Part shown: one piece after another, positions 40,644-48,372 of the stretch
How the letters are laid out: each line of letters starts with the position of its first letter
Position numbering within the stretch: the stretch's first letter is position 1
Source: a virus
Length of the DNA: 48,372 nt
IMG/VR virus record: IMGVR_UViG_3300017963_003169
Span: 1-48,372 of that record
Direction: 5' to 3' (one strand)
Made by a program: the position numbers and the translations under genes
The notes under the pieces: model-generated
Database searches by the model: none
Told to the model about the DNA's origin: nothing
What the model saw: the letters and a program-made list of their open reading frames with translations, nothing else

Positions 40644-40683
40644 ATGTTTTTTAGGCTATCCCCCTCCCCATCCACCCTTTTAA

Positions 40684-41070
40684 TCATATTCGTAACCAAC
40701 CATTTCCTGTAAGAATTGCCAAAAGAACAATTCCCCAAAAAACTGCCATGACCGCATGTGATATATATTGGTGTAAATGCTCAATATAGCCATAATTTCG
40801 ATATTCTGTGTAAGAAAAGAACCAACAGATAACAGATAAGAAAAGAAGAACCGCACTTATACACAACTGTATACGTTTATACATCATCATCTTGATTACA
40901 TAACTTATCAATAATAATACTGAAAAACTGCCGACTGCCTTTAATTGAATCAGCATAGAAACAATGCCAAAACAGACCATCAATACCGCAATCCCGCCTA
41001 CATGCCACAGAATAATATGATGTAAAGTCTTTGTCCAACCTTCACGCCTCGCTTCATACATATCCGTCAC
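40684..41070 (-). CDS. Four-span membrane protein, 128 aa
   Basis: Four hydrophobic segments are seen, near residues 18-40, 48-64, 68-86 and 106-124 (for example GGIAVLMVCFGIVSMLIQL and AVMAVFWGIVLLAILTG). The frame begins with GTG 41070; ATG 41061 is an alternative. It is the last gene before the 40615 promoter. It may be a holin or an envelope-modifying protein; no family is recognised. Confidence 0.65.
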   Translation of the reverse strand: MTDMYEARREGWTKTLHHIILWHVGGIAVLMVCFGIVSMLIQLKAVGSFSVLLLISYVIKMMMYKRIQLCISAVLLFLSVICWFFSYTEYRNYGYIEHLHQYISHAVMAVFWGIVLLAILTGNGWLRI

Positions 41071-41100
41071 TCACCATCACCCCCAACAGTTAAATGCTTT

Positions 41101-41688
41101 TTAGGCTATCGACCTCAGTTCCGTTATCGTACCATATAGATATACATCCGAAGTACCACCACTGGTTGTAATTTTTATTTCGATACCACCGGTATTAAGT
41201 GATCGCATATCTACCGATGCCAACACCCCGTAAGGATCGCTAAAAATATCAACATCCGTCAACACTCTTTGATATGTGGTAGTCAAATGCACCAACATAC
41301 GAGTAAAATATTCGGTAGTAAGGCTCATTGGTACTGATGAGCTAAACGTTAAAGCGCGATAATATAATCGAAAATTTATCTCGATATAAGTCCCGGAATT
41401 GCTATAATCTCGGGCTGAATCAAATGTAAAAACCACACCATCAGAATCAACATTCGCAAAAGCCTGTCCTTCTATTACCATATTTTGGTCAGAATGTCGA
41501 TAATTATAAGCTGTATTCCCTGCAAGTCTAGCTCCCCATTGCCGTGTGCCAGGGTCTTTATATCCGGGTACAATATTCAAGGCCGTGAATGTCGCAGTAT
41601 TTACATCCTCGTCTCCAAAACCTAGAGCTTGTTTAACAGTTAATAACCATCCTGCTAATATAGCGCATATAGCTATTAATATCTTCAT
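41101..41688 (-). CDS. Protein with signal-like N-terminus beside tail genes, 195 aa
   Basis: MKILIAICAILAGWLLTVKQ is a signal-peptide-like start (cut near ALG). The rest is beta-rich (YIEINFRLYYRALTFSSSVP, GGIEIKITTSGGTSDVYLYG). AAGAGGAGTGTGGT precedes ATG 41688. It follows the 481-aa tail-like gene by 18 bases. It could be an exported phage product or a virion protein; the sequence does not decide. Confidence 0.6.
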   Translation of the reverse strand: MKILIAICAILAGWLLTVKQALGFGDEDVNTATFTALNIVPGYKDPGTRQWGARLAGNTAYNYRHSDQNMVIEGQAFANVDSDGVVFTFDSARDYSNSGTYIEINFRLYYRALTFSSSVPMSLTTEYFTRMLVHLTTTYQRVLTDVDIFSDPYGVLASVDMRSLNTGGIEIKITTSGGTSDVYLYGTITELRSIA

Positions 41689-41706
41689 ACCACACTCCTC
41701 TTATTT

Positions 41707-43152
41707 TTACCAGAAAATAAATGAAGATTCCACCCCATTTCCCCAATCATCTATCGGAGCAATGGTAGATTCAACAACCCCATTACTATTCCCTTCCTGA
41801 TCGAATTGAGGTTTATTATCGAGATCATTATTACTAAAGAATAAAAACCGTTCTAACCAATTCACATCAAAGTTTCCACCAGTTATTCCAAGTCCATCTC
41901 CTTCATCTATCTCACTACTAAACCACCAGAATTTACCCTGTAAAGCAGAAGCATCATATAGCACAGCTTGAGTCATCTGTTGATCTAAATTTGTCTGTAG
42001 GCGATGAACTTCAACATATTCATCAGTAGCAAATAAAGCCGGGTCGGTAATATCCACTATATTACCTAAATCCATCGCCAGCCCTTCGCCATTTCTTAAC
42101 CACGAAATCTTAGCATCATAAGTTGAAATTGGCTCTGCAAACCTACCTAATAATCGCGAAGCTACTATATCCAAATCGTAGGTATTGATAATCTCCCATT
42201 TAGTCGTAAGCTCTAATGTCTTTCGTCCATGTTTATTTACACTGGCAGTATCTTGCTCTGACGAATGACTGACCTGACTCTGACCATATTTCCACGAAAC
42301 ATTATTTACAATGGCATCCAAATCCGCACCATTACTTGATAGGATGATTTCAGGCTCTTTAACTGTTACATCGCCGACGAAGCTATAAAGACCTCTGGCT
42401 GAACTTCTTTCCTGAGAAGGAGCATAAACGTAGACATTAACCTTACCATCCTTACCACTATACAGGAAACCACCTATCTGTTTCATCAGGTCTGTAGCCA
42501 TATCAAGAAACTTACTACCAACAGGCCATGTCGTATCACCTATTATCGTCCCTTCAGTAACAGCCCTAGCAGCCGCTTTACTCGTTGCATCAAATAACGA
42601 TTCAGTATCTTCTAACGTATCCATATTGAACCATGTCAATTGAAAATAATCGTCAAATAAATATTCCAAAATGTCGATAGGATTCATGCCATCAACAACA
42701 TCATTATCAATAGTTAAACTCTCATTACCAGTAATAGCAGTATCTTTCATGTCCTGTAAGGCATCATATATTATCATGTTGGCAGTCCAGCTACTAGCAT
42801 CACTTAGATGTTTTATACGTCCCTGAAACTGTACTGCTGGCTCATTAGACCACGTTGACCCCCATCCAGAAGTAATACGAACCCAATCTTTGATATACTG
42901 CTTGCCGTAAAATATCGAGTCTGGATTCAATCTACTGTACTGATTATCTTCATTCTTTAGAGTCATGGTAACATCAGCTATTTTACTAATACCATGTTCT
43001 TTATCAAGCTGCCGCCTGATAGCTGTGGTAGACAATCTATCTTCGGTCAAGCTGTACTTCTGATCTCCCGGTACATATACCTCTATAATATAGCTAGGTA
43101 TATCGCCAAGTATATATACTTCAACATCTGTGTCAGTCGTATGTATTGCCAT
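41707..43152 (-). CDS. Probable phage tail/baseplate protein, 481 aa
   Basis: The N-terminal region (SLTEDRLSTTAIRRQLDKEH, DVTMTLKNEDNQYSRLNPDS, YIKDWVRITSGWGS) is typical of tail-tip or baseplate hub proteins. The middle has ILEYLFDDYF, FLDMATDLMKQIGGFLYSGK and KVNVYVYAP segments like those of gp27/gpD-type hubs. The end (from about 405) is Asp/Asn-rich and less ordered. It is followed by the 195-aa gene and preceded by a 153-aa gene. The tail role is inferred from fold-like patterns. Confidence 0.7.
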   Translation of the reverse strand: MAIHTTDTDVEVYILGDIPSYIIEVYVPGDQKYSLTEDRLSTTAIRRQLDKEHGISKIADVTMTLKNEDNQYSRLNPDSIFYGKQYIKDWVRITSGWGSTWSNEPAVQFQGRIKHLSDASSWTANMIIYDALQDMKDTAITGNESLTIDNDVVDGMNPIDILEYLFDDYFQLTWFNMDTLEDTESLFDATSKAAARAVTEGTIIGDTTWPVGSKFLDMATDLMKQIGGFLYSGKDGKVNVYVYAPSQERSSARGLYSFVGDVTVKEPEIILSSNGADLDAIVNNVSWKYGQSQVSHSSEQDTASVNKHGRKTLELTTKWEIINTYDLDIVASRLLGRFAEPISTYDAKISWLRNGEGLAMDLGNIVDITDPALFATDEYVEVHRLQTNLDQQMTQAVLYDASALQGKFWWFSSEIDEGDGLGITGGNFDVNWLERFLFFSNNDLDNKPQFDQEGNSNGVVESTIAPIDDWGNGVESSFIFW

Positions 43153-43160
43153 ATCAATAC

Positions 43161-43622
43161 CTATACATCAATAATTCGACGTGAATGTAAGACCGTATCA
43201 ATATCTAAATCTCCATCGTCGTCTCTGTCTATTCTCGCTATAATAGCAATAGTGAGAATATCGCCCCAAAACCTTTCCAGCGGATGGTCTACCTCGAATA
43301 GATGCAATGCCCGATCAAACTTTGGTATTTCCTCCAATAGCTCTGTTGCTAATATACCGTCTGGATTCTCAATTATGGTAGCAGCTTCAGCTTCTAATGC
43401 CTCTTTATTTTTCTGTAGCTTCTCTAAGGCCTGTTTAATCTCCAACAGTCGGGGATTATTCACAGCATTAGCCTGATGATTCCTTAACCATAGAAGAATA
43501 TCATCTTTAGCTCCCTGCAAAGTAGAAGCTCTGCCAATAGTTTCAGTCTCAGTAATTTCATATAAATATGATCCATCCTTCTCCTGCTGTACCCTTACCA
43601 ATTCATCACTCCATCCAGCCAT
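43161..43622 (-). CDS. Hypothetical phage protein with coiled coil, 153 aa
   Basis: A coiled coil runs from about 56 to 86 (LLEIKQALEKLQKNKEALEA). The C-terminal part RIDRDDDGDLDIDTVLH contains an EF-hand-like acidic loop. It lies between the GHMP kinase gene and the tail-like gene. Function unknown. Confidence 0.65.
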   Translation of the reverse strand: MAGWSDELVRVQQEKDGSYLYEITETETIGRASTLQGAKDDILLWLRNHQANAVNNPRLLEIKQALEKLQKNKEALEAEAATIIENPDGILATELLEEIPKFDRALHLFEVDHPLERFWGDILTIAIIARIDRDDDGDLDIDTVLHSRRIIDV

Positions 43623-43631
43623 ATTAACCTC

Positions 43632-44618
43632 CTATCTATCCCATAAGACTTTCACAATCTCAAAACCTTGATCATAATATGCTTGCTCTAATTGTTGATA
43701 CTGTGCTTCATCCTTATACAACCCTATTACTGCTCCGCCGCTTCCCGGCAACTTAACAGGACAATCTAATTCAGTAGCAATCTCAATCATTTTAATATTA
43801 TCCTGACCTATATCGCCATATAAACCCAATCTGGTAGTAAAATTCCATTTCATAAGATGACCGAAATCATCCATTTTACCTTTACCTAATACTGACTTAG
43901 CTCCCTGAGCTATCTTAGCCAGTTTAGCCATAGTCTCTATTACTTCTCTATCGCCTTGCTCAAATCTATACCGTATAGGATTATGTATCTGCCCTGATTC
44001 TTTACATGGATGATTGGTATAAGCTATAAAGGCTGGTGGTAACTCATAATATAACTGTTCATATTTACCATTATCAGGATCGGCTAAATCCATGTATACC
44101 AGGCCGCCATAAGCCTGTGCTACCCTATCCTGAAGGCCAGCAGTAATCCCTAATTCTTTATTCTCCACAGACCATGCTAAATGAGCTTTCTCAGCCTTCG
44201 TAATCTCTACCTGATAATATTCCAGTAGGCAGTTTAGAAGAGCCATTACCAAAGCACTAGAGCCTCCTAAGCCTACCTGTCGTGGTATTGTGGAATTATA
44301 TTTAATACTGAAGCCATACCCGGACTTCATCTCTGGCTGATACTGTTTCTGGAATAATGAACAGGTGGCCTTGATAAGCCGTAATGTACCATAATAGCCG
44401 TATTTTTCTGTATGGTTAGCTAAATCCTGTAATGACTTATAAGTCAACGTATCCATAGCAGTATTAGGCATTATAATTATACCTTCACGTCCTCGTGGCT
44501 CTATAGATACAAATGCTTGCCAATTCTTTACACAAGCTGATAACGTCTTGCCGTAGAAGCCATCTGAAGGATTCCCGGCTAATCCTACCCTTGCATATAC
44601 TGACGAAGAAATAATCAT
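43632..44618 (-). CDS. GHMP kinase, glucuronokinase-like
   Basis: 328 residues, ATG 44618 with AGTAGGAGG upstream. The N-terminus ARVGLAGNPSDGFYGKTLS is strikingly like plant and bacterial glucuronokinases. IPRQVGLGGSSALVMALL is the ATP-binding GHMP motif 2, and LPGSGGAVIGLYKDE motif 3. The enzyme would phosphorylate a uronic acid or related sugar at C1, preparing a sugar-1-phosphate for activation. No nucleotidyltransferase is found nearby. It is the first gene under the 44638 promoter. Confidence 0.88.
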   Translation of the reverse strand: MIISSSVYARVGLAGNPSDGFYGKTLSACVKNWQAFVSIEPRGREGIIIMPNTAMDTLTYKSLQDLANHTEKYGYYGTLRLIKATCSLFQKQYQPEMKSGYGFSIKYNSTIPRQVGLGGSSALVMALLNCLLEYYQVEITKAEKAHLAWSVENKELGITAGLQDRVAQAYGGLVYMDLADPDNGKYEQLYYELPPAFIAYTNHPCKESGQIHNPIRYRFEQGDREVIETMAKLAKIAQGAKSVLGKGKMDDFGHLMKWNFTTRLGLYGDIGQDNIKMIEIATELDCPVKLPGSGGAVIGLYKDEAQYQQLEQAYYDQGFEIVKVLWDR

Positions 44619-44637
44619 CGGTTGCCTCCTACTGGCA

Positions 44638-44666
44638 ATTATACCATACTGTTATCAAATGGTCAA
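44638..44666 (-). promoter_or_regulatory. Sigma-70 promoter with extended -10
   Basis: Minus strand TTGACC at 44666-44661, 17-base spacer ending TATGG, TATAAT at 44643-44638, about 20 bases before the GHMP kinase ribosome site. The TATGG plus -10 matches the 20104 promoter, not the palindromic class. Confidence 0.85.
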
Positions 44667-44671
44667 ATAGT

Positions 44672-45748
44672 TTATATATCAAACCCACATTTAGGAACTG
44701 GTTTAGGCTCAATAGGCTCTTGAATAATATATATCTCTTCCAATTCATGTACCCGTTCAGTCAATTCTAAATTCTTCTCACTCAATATTCTATTCTCTTC
44801 TTCTAAACTGTCCGTCTCGGTGAAGTATGTGTCCATTTCATGCTGTATATTAGCCAGTGTAGCATCCTTTACCGACTTATCATAAGGCCAATCGCAATAC
44901 TTATCAAATTCAGCTTGTAATAAATCACGGCTTTCTAATGCGCCTTGAAAGGCTTTTGACTTGCTGGAACGAATACCCATACGAGCTAGATGTTTAGGCA
45001 TTGGTTTCATCAGATTAGCTGTCCAATTCCCCTCCCAGAATCTACCATGTACCATTAACAATTCTAAGCCATTCATGGTCATGAGCTTTCCAGCTTTCCA
45101 ATAAGCCCTAGTCTCAGGTTTCACCTGAAGATGATGGACTCCAGTAACACATTCACAAGGTATAGTCATAATATCATTAAGTCTGCCGGTTTTCATCAGA
45201 AAGATATTTACCAAATCAAAGTCTGCCCCTGCGCCAGTCCTCTTCTTATGTTCATATAACCCACCCCAGACATCCTTACCATGCCTCTCTATATCCATGA
45301 TTGTTGGCACTGAAGTTATAGTTTTATAATCAAAAATGTCTGGTATATCATTCATCTTAAATTTTTCATGCCAATGTGGACCATAACGATTATTGCTGGC
45401 ATTGCTTCCACCGACCACAAGTCCTGCATCAGCCACTTTGTACCAGTTGAGCATAGAAGCTGTGAAGAACATATCTGAATCATAGACCCCCACAACTCCA
45501 TCAATCTCACAGGCTACTCTAAATCTTTCGAGTTTACAAGCATGAACATGACCTTTAGGATGTGTAATCTTTAGCCACTCATCTACCATGCTATCATGCT
45601 TTTCTCGAAACTCTGGCTCAAGATCATAGTCAAGACAATAAAGCTTGATTTCGTCATTAGGATGATGTGTCCTAAAACTTCGGATGAAAGCCGACATGCC
45701 CGGTTGATAACCTTTATTCGCCGCCACGACTGCTGAAAATTGTGTCAT
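44672..45748 (-). CDS. Glycosyltransferase-like protein with C-terminal coiled coil, 358 aa
   Basis: The N-terminal domain starts FSAVVAANKGYQPGMSAFIR, then ACEIDGVVGVYDSDMFF with a DxD motif, typical of GT-A nucleotide-sugar enzymes. The family is close to GT8/GT2-like but not assigned firmly. Residues about 300-345 form a coiled coil (TDSLEEENRILSEKNLELTE). It acts in the cytoplasm. The gene ends six bases above the GHMP promoter. Confidence 0.75.
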   Translation of the reverse strand: MTQFSAVVAANKGYQPGMSAFIRSFRTHHPNDEIKLYCLDYDLEPEFREKHDSMVDEWLKITHPKGHVHACKLERFRVACEIDGVVGVYDSDMFFTASMLNWYKVADAGLVVGGSNASNNRYGPHWHEKFKMNDIPDIFDYKTITSVPTIMDIERHGKDVWGGLYEHKKRTGAGADFDLVNIFLMKTGRLNDIMTIPCECVTGVHHLQVKPETRAYWKAGKLMTMNGLELLMVHGRFWEGNWTANLMKPMPKHLARMGIRSSKSKAFQGALESRDLLQAEFDKYCDWPYDKSVKDATLANIQHEMDTYFTETDSLEEENRILSEKNLELTERVHELEEIYIIQEPIEPKPVPKCGFDI

Positions 45749-45752
45749 TATT

Positions 45753-46694
45753 TCACCTCATATTTAATTCCATTAATTTATCTGGATCAATTATACTTTG
45801 ATCTAAAAAAGGTGGATATATACACTCAAAACCTGCTGCCTGTTTATGACCACCTCCACGTTTACCATGATACTTATATTCTTTTGCTATCTCCGAAACA
45901 TCAATATCCTTATCCGTGTATAGGCTAATCATCCAGTAGCCATCTTTCATATATCTAAACGTTAGCCATATATCTGCTTCTGGAACAACGGCCTCAAAAG
46001 GGTGAGAATCAAAACGTCCATTTGCAGCATAGCATTTATAATCATGAAAATCTATCCAGAAGCCATTAGTCCTGATATATTCTTGTTGTGTTCTATCCTT
46101 ATAACATTGGATAGTTCTGCCTTCAAGTATCACATGATTCACATAGGCATGTTCATAACGTAAAGAGTTCCAAACTGATGCTAAAGGAGAAGTATCATAG
46201 GCTTGTAGACCGGTACAGAAATGTTTGGCCTTTTTCCCATATTTCCATGTCCATGTATCTCTATCTCCAATCAGTCGTATATATTCAGGACTATCTTCTT
46301 GCTTATGCTCTCCCTTCTTTAATATATTCCACCATACCCATCTGTAAGTAAGCTCACAACCAGCCATAGGCGCAGGGAAATCATCAGGCTTGGTACTTAT
46401 TTGTCTGAGTCCTTGTATCTCAACAGGGAAATCCTTATATTTTTCTATAGCCGTCTTGTGATGATCAATCCATATTATGTTCTCAGTTATTGCCAGAAGT
46501 CTTAACATTTCTTCAGGCTCTATGGAATAATCAAGGATATAAACCCTCTCATCAACATCTATATCATCAAAAGGAAATTCAATACCGTAGTTAATAGGCC
46601 TTATATCTCTCTCTTCTGTAGGCCAATTATCATAATTATTGATTATATGAGCAGCACATCTACCATCTAAATCATCGTGATAAAATACTTTCAT
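45753..46694 (-). CDS. DHH-family phosphoesterase
   Basis: 313 residues from ATG 46694, which has GGAG six bases upstream. Metal motifs are FYHDDLDGRCAA, YILDYSIEPEE, IIWIDHHKTAIEKY (DHH) and IGDRDTWTW; the DHHA1 domain ends with HGKRGGGHKQAAGF. It resembles nanoRNase/oligoribonuclease or pAp phosphatase enzymes. A phage copy could recycle short RNA or DNA oligonucleotides. It overlaps a 47-aa gene at its start. Confidence 0.92.
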   Translation of the reverse strand: MKVFYHDDLDGRCAAHIINNYDNWPTEERDIRPINYGIEFPFDDIDVDERVYILDYSIEPEEMLRLLAITENIIWIDHHKTAIEKYKDFPVEIQGLRQISTKPDDFPAPMAGCELTYRWVWWNILKKGEHKQEDSPEYIRLIGDRDTWTWKYGKKAKHFCTGLQAYDTSPLASVWNSLRYEHAYVNHVILEGRTIQCYKDRTQQEYIRTNGFWIDFHDYKCYAANGRFDSHPFEAVVPEADIWLTFRYMKDGYWMISLYTDKDIDVSEIAKEYKYHGKRGGGHKQAAGFECIYPPFLDQSIIDPDKLMELNMR

Positions 46695-46815
46695 AGTCAT
46701 CTCCAGCTAATAATGATTCTTCAATAGTAAGAGAAAGAACCATTTTATTTTGCCCCTTCTCCTCCACTCTAGCATACCATTCATCAAAAGCATGTCTCGC
46801 TGTAGTTTGTTTCAC
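46672..46815 (-). CDS. Small helical protein, 47 aa
   Basis: GTG 46815 overlaps the stop of the upstream gene (GTGA) with GGAG upstream. The product (TTARHAFDEWYARVEEKGQN then KMVLSLTIEESLLAGDDYES) is acidic and helical. Its 3' end overlaps the DHH start by 23 bases. Function unknown. Confidence 0.6.
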   Translation of the reverse strand: MKQTTARHAFDEWYARVEEKGQNKMVLSLTIEESLLAGDDYESILSR

Positions 46816-47774
46816 TTAAGATTTCTCCATTGTATATCAGGATCGGGTATAGCTAGATTAGTATGTATTTTCTTAATCCAATCTTTGCAATCTTGATTGA
46901 ATTTCTTTAAGTCTCTATACATCCATAAAAATTCCTCAATAGTTCTTTCCCATTCCATCCAATGTGCTATTACACGATAACCAACTCTGGTATGATCTAC
47001 AGCATAATAATAACCTGCTGGAAAGGTCATTTTATCTCCCTGCACACAGTGGCCTGATTCTGCCGTTATTACTATAACATTCTGACCAGCAAGTAAGGAT
47101 AACAATGTTGTACCTGTAGCAGTTCCAATCCTCATCTTAGCCTTAGCTATAGCCCATAAAGTACAATCCAATATCTCAACAGGATCATCAACTAAATCCC
47201 ATACAGCAGGACATTCAAGATGTGCTGTACTATCCGGCTGACCTGCTACCAAACATCTAATACCTTCCGTTTCTAAAGCCTGTTGAAATTCATGCCAATA
47301 TGGAAATGACCTCATCGCTGCATAACCCTGACATCTAGCAAAAAGCAATACATCAAAATCACAATCATATTCCTTGTTGTATTCTGGTATGAAATATTTA
47401 TTTGCCCATTTGAAAGGCTCTACCGGCCCTATATACTTCCTTCGCCATTGTGGAGGCCTACCTGTCTTGATATGTTCATCCCAGACTTCAGGCTCAAAAT
47501 GTTTTCTTATTTGATCATGATAAGGTATAAATCCTTTAGGTACATTTTTACCGGCTTGTTGATAGATATTACCTCCTGCCTTCCGTTGAATAGCTGGTGG
47601 TCGTTCATAGGTATATCGTTCGACACATCTTGGATATAAAGCTTCCATGCCTTTCTCATGACAGACAATCAAATCTCCTTTATATCCATATATACCCGGT
47701 ACATGCTTCATTATAGTACCTGATCCAAACTCTCCCATAAAAGGAAGGCATATAGGTATATCTTTATTTTTCAT
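46812..47774 (-). CDS. Glycosyltransferase-like protein, 320 aa
   Basis: The C-terminal half shows a GT-B-like pattern (AKAKMRIGTATGTTLLSLLA followed by GQNVIVITAE), like the nucleotide-sugar site of GT9 heptosyltransferases. The N-terminus GEFGSGTIMKHVPGIYGYKG is the other Rossmann half. The call is by pattern only; start ATG 47774 overlaps the 44-aa gene (ATGA). Confidence 0.55.
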   Translation of the reverse strand: MKNKDIPICLPFMGEFGSGTIMKHVPGIYGYKGDLIVCHEKGMEALYPRCVERYTYERPPAIQRKAGGNIYQQAGKNVPKGFIPYHDQIRKHFEPEVWDEHIKTGRPPQWRRKYIGPVEPFKWANKYFIPEYNKEYDCDFDVLLFARCQGYAAMRSFPYWHEFQQALETEGIRCLVAGQPDSTAHLECPAVWDLVDDPVEILDCTLWAIAKAKMRIGTATGTTLLSLLAGQNVIVITAESGHCVQGDKMTFPAGYYYAVDHTRVGYRVIAHWMEWERTIEEFLWMYRDLKKFNQDCKDWIKKIHTNLAIPDPDIQWRNLK

Positions 47775-47905
47775 CTAAATCCCACCTCATATATTTCACC
47801 ACATTCAGGACATTCGATAAACTTAATATGCCAATTAAATAATACGATAAACGTTTTACCACATTCATCGCAGATATGCTCCTGTAGAATAAAATTATAT
47901 TCCAT
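47771..47905 (-). CDS. Zinc-ribbon microprotein, 44 aa
   Basis: ATG 47905 lies inside the end of the YkgJ-like gene. EHICDECGKTF and IECPECGEIYE give two CxxCG knuckles 18 residues apart. The stop overlaps the next start. The ribosome site is weak, so translational coupling is likely. Confidence 0.7.
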   Translation of the reverse strand: MEYNFILQEHICDECGKTFIVLFNWHIKFIECPECGEIYEVGFR

Positions 47906-48320
47906 TATATTCACTAGAACTATTTTCATAATCAGCTTCTTCCTTTAGCATCTCATAAATTTTCTGAATATCATATCCTATCTTATTCAATATCTTATTG
48001 GTATCTCTAACACCTCTTAGTTTGCCATTTCGTTTTAGATATGGACATGGCAACTTCTTAATCTTACCATATAGCCTACATACTTTAGGCCGCTGCTCAT
48101 AGATACTACATTGATTTATCTCTCTATCCAAGAAAGCACATAAACCATCATCGGTATAAAGCAGCTTGAATTGTTCATCCATATCCTGTATTCTAGTAAT
48201 TTCCACAGCTATCAAGTCTTTATTTTCTTCATACAAGGCTGATTCGATAGGTACTATACCGCAACATTCTGCTCCTTTGCATTTTCCTGCTGCTATTGCT
48301 TTAGAACATCGGAAGCCCAT
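47895..48320 (-). CDS. YkgJ-like cysteine-cluster protein, 141 aa
   Basis: ATG 48320 follows TAAGGAGGATTAAAGG. Conserved cysteines occur as FRCSKAIAAGKCKGAECCG and LCAFLDREINQCSIYEQRP, then KVCRLYGKIKKLPCPYL, the YkgJ/CxxCxxCC family pattern for a metal or Fe-S cluster. Function in phages unknown. Confidence 0.85.
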   Translation of the reverse strand: MGFRCSKAIAAGKCKGAECCGIVPIESALYEENKDLIAVEITRIQDMDEQFKLLYTDDGLCAFLDREINQCSIYEQRPKVCRLYGKIKKLPCPYLKRNGKLRGVRDTNKILNKIGYDIQKIYEMLKEEADYENSSSEYNGI

Positions 48321-48345
48321 CCTTTAATCCTCCTTAGATTCGGCT

Positions 48346-48372
48346 CTATGCGACTTCAACATCGGTTGTTAT
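48346..48372 (-). CDS. Possible 3' end of an upstream gene
   Basis: The last 27 bases read in one minus frame as ITTDVEVA then TAG, ending 25 bases before the next start. Only a fragment is present, so this is a weak call; another frame is also open to 48332. Confidence 0.25.
   Translation of the reverse strand: MTTDVEVA

Overview
This window is almost certainly part of a tailed double-stranded DNA bacteriophage or prophage genome (Caudoviricetes). It carries a large terminase, a Mu-type (DUF935-like) portal, a MuF-type minor head protein, tail-like proteins, a DnaB helicase with a probable loader, an ERF annealing protein and an ArdC-like antirestriction protein. Nearly every gene lies on the minus strand, packed end to end with 1-30 base overlaps and strong AAGGAG-type ribosome binding sites, so transcription runs from high to low coordinates. 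The only convincing plus-strand gene is the transposase of an inserted IS5-family element. The DNA is AT-rich. The host cannot be named from the sequence; the sigma-70-like promoters and strong Shine-Dalgarno sites only show a typical bacterium.

Layout from right (upstream) to left. 48372-41100: cysteine-cluster protein, glycosyltransferase-like proteins, a DHH phosphoesterase, a glucuronokinase-like GHMP kinase and tail-type proteins. 40600-34500: a short operon starting at a promoter with an immediate hairpin, with a DNA-binding protein, PfkB sugar kinase, cupin, exported propeller-like protein, MazG-like protein and GmhB-like phosphatase, then ERF. 34500-20300: replication (loader-like protein, DnaB), an XRE-HNH fusion, a DUF5131/Gp37-68 protein, a sigma-region-4-like regulator, ArdC, and many small genes separated by gaps rich in inverted repeats. 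20140-10800: one long operon with QueD, HPRT-like, sulfotransferase-like, M15 peptidase, QueE, FolE, a second T-fold protein, ThuA-like, zinc dehydrogenase, glycosyltransferase, a DpdA/TGT-like gene and a ParB-like protein. 10760-1: packaging and head genes (TerS, TerL, portal, MuF), an ADP-ribosylglycohydrolase, two small virion-type proteins, and a LamG-like protein with a poly-serine tail leaving the window.

Two systems stand out. First, FolE, QueD and QueE with a DpdA/TGT-like transglycosylase suggest 7-deazaguanine modification of phage DNA. QueC is not seen here, and the transglycosylase gene is split by a 1070-bp IS5-family element with a 3-bp TTA duplication; removing the element restores one open frame of 309 residues. 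Second, the MuF head protein carries an HNH intein at its conserved C-terminal cysteine and ends in a domain resembling ADP-ribosyltransferases, while a DraG-type ADP-ribosylglycohydrolase lies two genes downstream in the same overlapping operon. This looks like a virion-borne ADP-ribosylating effector encoded with an enzyme that could reverse it. Further notable points are a conserved palindromic promoter class, a family of structured intergenic elements, a protein of 22 hexapeptide repeats, and a 112-bp tandem duplication that rewrote the end of the ThuA-like gene.
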